This document shows, piece after piece, positions 3,836 through 8,759 of a stretch of 8,759 bases of DNA (its first letter is position 1; the number at the start of each line of letters is the position of its first letter). The position numbers were made by a program, and so were the translations under genes. Source of the DNA: Thermoplasmata archaeon (GTDB lineage Archaea; Thermoplasmatota; Thermoplasmata; Thermoplasmatales; Thermoplasmataceae); the NCBI GenBank assembly GCA_021790415.1, contig JAJYDZ010000047.1:1-8759 (forward strand), in the 5' to 3' direction. Under the pieces are notes generated by a model, which ran no database searches, had not been told where the DNA came from, and was given only the letters and a program-made list of their open reading frames with translations.

Positions 3836-6800
3836 CTAAAACTCACTGGAATAGCCCAGAATGCTTAGTTCTCTCTTAAGTTCATCCTTCTTAATGTCTT
3901 CGCCTATTATATTCTTAATTTCAAACCTTCTTCCCACTTTCCTGAATACGGCAGATCCTGCCAGATGTCTATTTTTCTCTATTAAAAAGGTCTTTGAACC
4001 CCCGAGATTTGCCTTAATGTATTCTCTGAAGCACAGATAAATAAAATCCTTCTGTGAAATAATCTTTATTCTATCTGATTCCGTAATCTTGGTTTCCCTT
4101 GGCAGTTCCAAAAAGTAAAATGGTTCCCTGTTATCCTTTATGAAAACTTTCTTTAATTTTCCGGATGCAAGCATATGATTGATCTCTGCATTGAAAATAT
4201 TCAGATCAGGGTCCTGTGTAACATCTTCGTAAATTTTTGTGGAGATATAACCAAGCGCTTTGAGTACTTCCATTATGATAATTCGGACACTTTCCTCCTT
4301 TTCATACCTTTCAAGAATAAAACGCAAATTTCCATCATGATCTCTGGCCACAATGCATTTGGATAGAAGTTCCTTCACTGATGCTTTCACATGTGATAAT
4401 TCAATTCCTGTCAACAGACTTATTTCCCTTTCATCTGCAGGATCCTCCATTATAACCTTAAGGATCTTCTGCCTGTTGGCGTCAATGGGAGTCTTTCGGA
4501 TAGTTCTATAAATTGAAATTGTTTCCGGAGTAGCCTTTGCCATAACTGAGAATGGACCATTGAAATTAAAGATCAGATTTGAAACATAATAACTTTCCAG
4601 ATCATTCTCCTTTATACCATAATAATGGGCTTCTATGGGGTCTCTAAATCCCAAGTGTGCGTTGTTAATTCTCTCCAGCACGCTCCCGTTAACTTCTCTG
4701 TATGAGGAATAATTTTTCAGCGCCACTTCCAGGAGATCGCTTGAAATTTTATCGAGAAACTGACCGCTCCCCAATATTGCGGTTCGTCCTGAAAAGGCAA
4801 ATCCGTTTCCAGAAAATTGATCATTCAGGTCTGCCGGACAATCAATCACTATTATATCTTCCACATTATTGCGAGTTCCAAAATCCTTTAATGTCACCAA
4901 GAATTCTTTGGCAGAACTCACATCTTCCATGACAAGTGATTCTATCCACAGAGTGGTCTTGGTTTTCTCCATGGTCATGGATGCTTTCAGCGAACCGTCA
5001 GCGTAGAACAGTCCATTTATTCCAGAATCTTCCACATACTGTTTTCCTGTGTATATGGTTATTAGATCACTTGCTCCTACTATGATATCCCTTCTGGGCT
5101 GCGGGTTCTCTTCTCCATAATAAATGGAACCGCCATAATAGATTGAGTTTATGTCCCTGAAATCTTCATGTGAGAGTTCGATCCAAAAGAACTGTGAAAG
5201 TTCCCTCATGGATACAGGTCCAAACATTGAGACCATTTTTTCAACGGCTTCATGTCTTGTGGGTTCTATCCCATGAGAAAGAGTATAATAGAGACCATCT
5301 CTAATTCCGACCTCAAGGAGAAACTCAAGGCTTCTCATATTTTCCTTTATTACGGATATATCCTCGCTCAGGGCAGATGAAATTCCAGGAATTGAAGCGC
5401 TTCCATACTTAAGGAAATCTAAAATTTTGATTTCAGTTTCAGTAAGCGGTCTCTTTCTCAGAACTCTGAGTATGGATGCGAATTCCGGCGTTATATATGT
5501 TTGTCTGTGCCTGAAATACCTTCCGAAAACTATCTTCCCGGATTCACTCATTGTTTGGATATCGTTGTCATTGAAAGATCTGACACGGGCTCTGACCCAT
5601 GATAAATCTATGAAAAATCCATAAGTTGTCATATATTGTTCCAGATTGTCTACTGGTGTAGAAAGCTTGGAAATCCTGTTTGCCTCCGGGTTCTGTTCGC
5701 TGAAGTTCAAAATTGCCGAAAGATCATCCTTAACAATATATTGCTCCGCAAAAACCGGAGTTATATAATCTCTGAGAAAAATTCCTTCGTTTACAAGAGA
5801 ATCCAGTTCACCTCTTAGAAGTGATTGATCACATGGGAGCTTAACGCTAATCTCATCAAATGTCATGGGCCCCATGGTGGAAATGAACTCTTTAAGCAGA
5901 TCTTTGAGAGTATAGCCCTTCTTTATATCCAGGGTTCTTTTGACATATACCTGTCCACCATTCTTTAACTTCTTCTGGATCCGGTAAGAAGATTCCAGAT
6001 TTAGCAAGATTCCCCTTACTCTATCCTCCGGTAATCCAGATTGCTCCTTAATTTCCTTAAATGAATTGTTATTGCAAAGATCAAAAACATCCTCTTCTTC
6101 TGGATTTGAAACTCTTCTTGAAGAAAAAAGCTCTTCAAAGAGCGGGAACTTCTCCGGGGTTGTCCAGAATGTACTTCTAATATGAATGGAAACAATCTTA
6201 TTTTCATTAAGCGCATCTTCGCTATATTTCAGAGAATCCCCATTGCCATAGGGATAAGGAGAGTTGAATCTGTTTCTCATTATGTCAAAGTAGGGAAAAT
6301 AATTTATAAATTTGAGAAAATCTTCATAACTTGAGATTTTTGGAACCTTTGAGGAAAAGTAATTCTCCACAAGTCTTGGATCTTTGATTATGAAATCTTT
6401 CCGTTCGGTGCTGTAAATTTTGTCCACTATTCTTGACTGCAATTCTCTAAGCAGTCTTGCCCGATCCTCCATCATGACTATGTCCGATACGCCTGCAAGA
6501 ATCAGGGAAAGTGAGAACGGACTTGATTCATTGGAGTAATCATTTATACGGTATTTGCCCCTTTCAATAACATCATAAACATACTTCTTTGCCAGAGGCA
6601 CATCCATCATATCATTCATGATCTCCCTGAATGTTTCCGTAATAACCGGAAAACCCGGAATATCCTGAAGTGCCCGCAGAACTTTTTCACTCCTGAGTTG
6701 CTGCCTGACAACGGAAATTTCATGGCCTTTATAGCGTCGTAAAACCATCATAGATCTGGAGGCGCAATGCCTGAATCTTTGTTTGAAAACTTCCGTATTT

Positions 6801-8759
6801 GCCACGGATCTTTTTACAAGATCTTCAAAATTAGCAGAATTTATCATTGATGGTATCTGCTTCAGATCAATTTTCTGTTCATATGACAGCATAAAGCCAT
6901 CATCCGTTACTGTTATTCTGGTGTTGATACCATACTTAATAGAAATGGCCATTGCATAAGCCCTTGACAAAGCATCATTGACCCTTCTTCCCAGAGGTAT
7001 GAGAAATATGGCGCTGTATAATCCATTTTCAAAATTTCCCTCTACGAGGAGAAAATCATCAGTGGGAAGGCCGAATTTTTGTTGGCTTCTGATATATGAA
7101 AGAATGCTCCGGGAACCGTTCTTGTCAACCCTATAATTCTCCTCCAAGTATTTTCTTGCATATGTCTCATCATTGAGCATTCCGAAAACATCTTTCCTGA
7201 ACTTTCCAATGAGCGTTCCAAGATCGTAGCTCCTTGGAAGCATTTCTCCTGTCCATGACGGTATGGTAGGTTTTATTCCGGTTGCATCTCTTACAATTAT
7301 TCTGTTTCCTCTTGCTCTGAGGAAGGAATAAGTTCTTGCACCAAGAACAAAAATATCTCCGGGTTTCATCCTTTCCACGAACTTATCACTTAGTTGTCCC
7401 AGATTTCTTCCTGTTTGATCTACAACCTTATAGTCTGCTTCGTCGGGAATAGTACCAATGTTCATGAAATAGATCATTCTCGTACTCTTCTTTTTTCCAA
7501 ATATGCGGGAATCCTCATCAAGCCAAATTTTAGAATATATTGTACTGTCAGCTACCCTTCCTGAAAGGTAGTGGAGGACATCCATATAGTCCTGCATTGT
7601 AAGTTCCCGATATGGATAAGACGATTTTATGAGTTCATATGCCTCGTCTATTCCCCATGTCTTTTCAAGACTGATACCAATGATTGCCTGTGAAAGAACA
7701 TCCAGCGCGTTCTCCGGAACCTTCACCTTATCTATTTCCTTTTCATATGCAGCCCTTGTTAGAACTGCACACTCAACAAGATCATCCAGATTGAATACCA
7801 CAAATCTGCCTTTGCTAAGCTCCCTTATGGAGTGTCCGGATCTCCCGATTCTTTGAAGTCCCTTGGAAACCGACTTGGGGCTTCCGATTTGAACCACCAG
7901 ATCTATACTACCAATGTCAATTCCCAGTTCCAGTGACGTTGAGGAGATGACACACTTAAGCTCACCTTTTTTTAATCTCTCCTCCACATCAAGTCTGGTT
8001 TCTTTGCCGAGAGAAGAATGATGGGCCTCAATATTTTCTATTCCTCTTGCCTTGAGCCTGACTGCAACATGTTCCGTACCGCTTCTTGTATTGGTAAAAA
8101 TAAGGGTTGTTTTATGCTCTTCTATGAGCTTTGCAAGAATATCATACATCCTCTCGTTTGCAACCTCAGGATTTGAAAGCGTGAGATCATCTACAGGAGT
8201 TATGGTGGTTAAATCCAGATCTCTCTTAATATCCACATCCACTATATTGCATGGTCTGGGTTTGCCGTTTTCCATACCACACAGGAAATTAGCTATAACA
8301 TCCAGAGGTGCCTGAGTTGCAGACAATCCAATTCTAACAAGGTTAGGAGATAGTAACTGAAGACGTTCAAGGTTTAATGTGAGGAGGGTTCCTCTCTTGG
8401 AAGAGGAAACCTCGTGGATCTCATCTATTATTACATATTTCACAGTGGAGAATTTTTCACGAAATTTCGGGGCAGATAAGGAAAGCGAAAGTGATTCGGG
8501 TGTTGTGATCAATATCTGTGGGGGTTTTCTGAGCATTTTTTGTCTGTCGTTCTGAGTAGTGTCACCAGATCTGACGCCCACCCTTATCTTTGAAAGAGAA
8601 ACCCCATCTTTTTCAGCTATTTCATATATTTCCTGAAGTGGCTGCCTTAGATTTCGGTCGATATCGTTGGCCAGAGCCTTCAGAGGGCTTACATAGAGAC
8701 AATAGATGTTGTCCTGCAGTTGTCCAGATCTGGCGAGACCAAAGAGCTCATTTATAATG
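3836..8759 (-). CDS. Lhr-family superfamily 2 helicase with long C-terminal extension, N-terminus beyond right edge
   Basis: 1640 residues are visible, ending in TAG; the frame is open to the window edge, so the GTG at 8581 is an internal Val and not the start. Lhr enzymes are ATP-dependent 3'-to-5' nucleic-acid translocases in genome maintenance or RNA handling. Visible numbering: motif Ia SPLKAL 24-29, Ib LITTPESL 83-90, II DEIH 112-115, III SAT 146-148, IV IFTNTRSGTE 220-229, V STSLELGIDIG 273-283, VI QRIGRSGH 302-309. Motif I (Walker A) and the Q motif must lie upstream. The winged-helix and Lhr-specific core continues through WTGEMLPR (502-509) to SPFSLSLILAG near 756. About 860 residues follow, with several winged-helix-like segments (about 963-995, 1104-1150, 1169-1195, 1428-1482, 1492-1540) and ARVRSFNDNDI at 1057-1067, resembling bacterial Lhr C-terminal domains. 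Archaeal Lhr is usually about 850-950 residues. No frameshift was seen. Confidence 0.93.
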   Translation of the reverse strand, partial: IINELFGLARSGQLQDNIYCLYVSPLKALANDIDRNLRQPLQEIYEIAEKDGVSLSKIRVGVRSGDTTQNDRQKMLRKPPQILITTPESLSLSLSAPKFREKFSTVKYVIIDEIHEVSSSKRGTLLTLNLERLQLLSPNLVRIGLSATQAPLDVIANFLCGMENGKPRPCNIVDVDIKRDLDLTTITPVDDLTLSNPEVANERMYDILAKLIEEHKTTLIFTNTRSGTEHVAVRLKARGIENIEAHHSSLGKETRLDVEERLKKGELKCVISSTSLELGIDIGSIDLVVQIGSPKSVSKGLQRIGRSGHSIRELSKGRFVVFNLDDLVECAVLTRAAYEKEIDKVKVPENALDVLSQAIIGISLEKTWGIDEAYELIKSSYPYRELTMQDYMDVLHYLSGRVADSTIYSKIWLDEDSRIFGKKKSTRMIYFMNIGTIPDEADYKVVDQTGRNLGQLSDKFVERMKPGDIFVLGARTYSFLRARGNRIIVRDATGIKPTIPSWTGEMLPRSYDLGTLIGKFRKDVFGMLNDETYARKYLEENYRVDKNGSRSILSYIRSQQKFGLPTDDFLLVEGNFENGLYSAIFLIPLGRRVNDALSRAYAMAISIKYGINTRITVTDDGFMLSYEQKIDLKQIPSMINSANFEDLVKRSVANTEVFKQRFRHCASRSMMVLRRYKGHEISVVRQQLRSEKVLRALQDIPGFPVITETFREIMNDMMDVPLAKKYVYDVIERGKYRINDYSNESSPFSLSLILAGVSDIVMMEDRARLLRELQSRIVDKIYSTERKDFIIKDPRLVENYFSSKVPKISSYEDFLKFINYFPYFDIMRNRFNSPYPYGNGDSLKYSEDALNENKIVSIHIRSTFWTTPEKFPLFEELFSSRRVSNPEEEDVFDLCNNNSFKEIKEQSGLPEDRVRGILLNLESSYRIQKKLKNGGQVYVKRTLDIKKGYTLKDLLKEFISTMGPMTFDEISVKLPCDQSLLRGELDSLVNEGIFLRDYITPVFAEQYIVKDDLSAILNFSEQNPEANRISKLSTPVDNLEQYMTTYGFFIDLSWVRARVRSFNDNDIQTMSESGKIVFGRYFRHRQTYITPEFASILRVLRKRPLTETEIKILDFLKYGSASIPGISSALSEDISVIKENMRSLEFLLEVGIRDGLYYTLSHGIEPTRHEAVEKMVSMFGPVSMRELSQFFWIELSHEDFRDINSIYYGGSIYYGEENPQPRRDIIVGASDLITIYTGKQYVEDSGINGLFYADGSLKASMTMEKTKTTLWIESLVMEDVSSAKEFLVTLKDFGTRNNVEDIIVIDCPADLNDQFSGNGFAFSGRTAILGSGQFLDKISSDLLEVALKNYSSYREVNGSVLERINNAHLGFRDPIEAHYYGIKENDLESYYVSNLIFNFNGPFSVMAKATPETISIYRTIRKTPIDANRQKILKVIMEDPADEREISLLTGIELSHVKASVKELLSKCIVARDHDGNLRFILERYEKEESVRIIIMEVLKALGYISTKIYEDVTQDPDLNIFNAEINHMLASGKLKKVFIKDNREPFYFLELPRETKITESDRIKIISQKDFIYLCFREYIKANLGGSKTFLIEKNRHLAGSAVFRKVGRRFEIKNIIGEDIKKDELKRELSILGYSSEF

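Noticed and set aside
6016..6216. Minus-strand 66-residue frame within the helicase gene
   Set aside because: Out of frame with an uninterrupted helicase reading; basic and repetitive composition typical of a shadow frame, not evidence of a frameshift.
3836..8581. Helicase starting at the GTG at 8581
   Set aside because: The same frame continues upstream to the window edge and encodes Lhr motif Ia (SPLKAL) and surrounding conserved sequence, so the GTG is an internal valine.

Overview
This window looks archaeal and most likely comes from a Thermoplasmata (Thermoplasmatales-type) genome. Three things point there. TATA-like boxes sit about 23-27 bases before most start codons, with no Shine-Dalgarno sequence, which is the arrangement of leaderless archaeal mRNAs. 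There is an Lhr-type helicase, a tandem winged-helix regulator paired with a small membrane protein, and a sequon-rich membrane-anchored surface protein. An MDR dehydrogenase also closely recalls the Sulfolobus acryloyl-CoA reductase. The genus cannot be fixed from this sequence alone.

Layout. Positions 1-289 (minus) hold the N-terminal part of a ThiF/MoeB/E1-like adenylyltransferase that runs off the left edge. It is divergent from a zinc-dependent MDR dehydrogenase at 432-1445 (plus). A 52-residue acidic protein (1529-1687, plus) and a signal-peptide and C-terminal-anchor surface protein (about 1720-2895, plus) follow, each with its own likely promoter. These face a minus-strand pair that probably forms one operon: a three-helix membrane protein (3429-3695) and a GTG-started tandem winged-helix protein (2920-3420). 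Almost everything from 3836 to the right edge is one very large Lhr-family helicase on the minus strand. Its 3' end is complete, but its Walker A region and start codon lie outside the window.

How the genes relate. There is no sign of a single pathway. The pair at 2920-3695 could be a split membrane sensor and DNA-binding regulator; its closest target candidate is the convergent surface protein, but nothing in the sequence proves that. The helicase has a complete Lhr core, apart from the missing N-terminus, plus an extension of about 860 residues. That extension appears to contain several winged-helix modules and a segment resembling the C-terminal domain of bacterial Lhr. It is the most interesting item here. 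No RNA genes, insertion sequences, CRISPR arrays or long repeats were seen, and no gene-free stretch exceeds about 145 bases.
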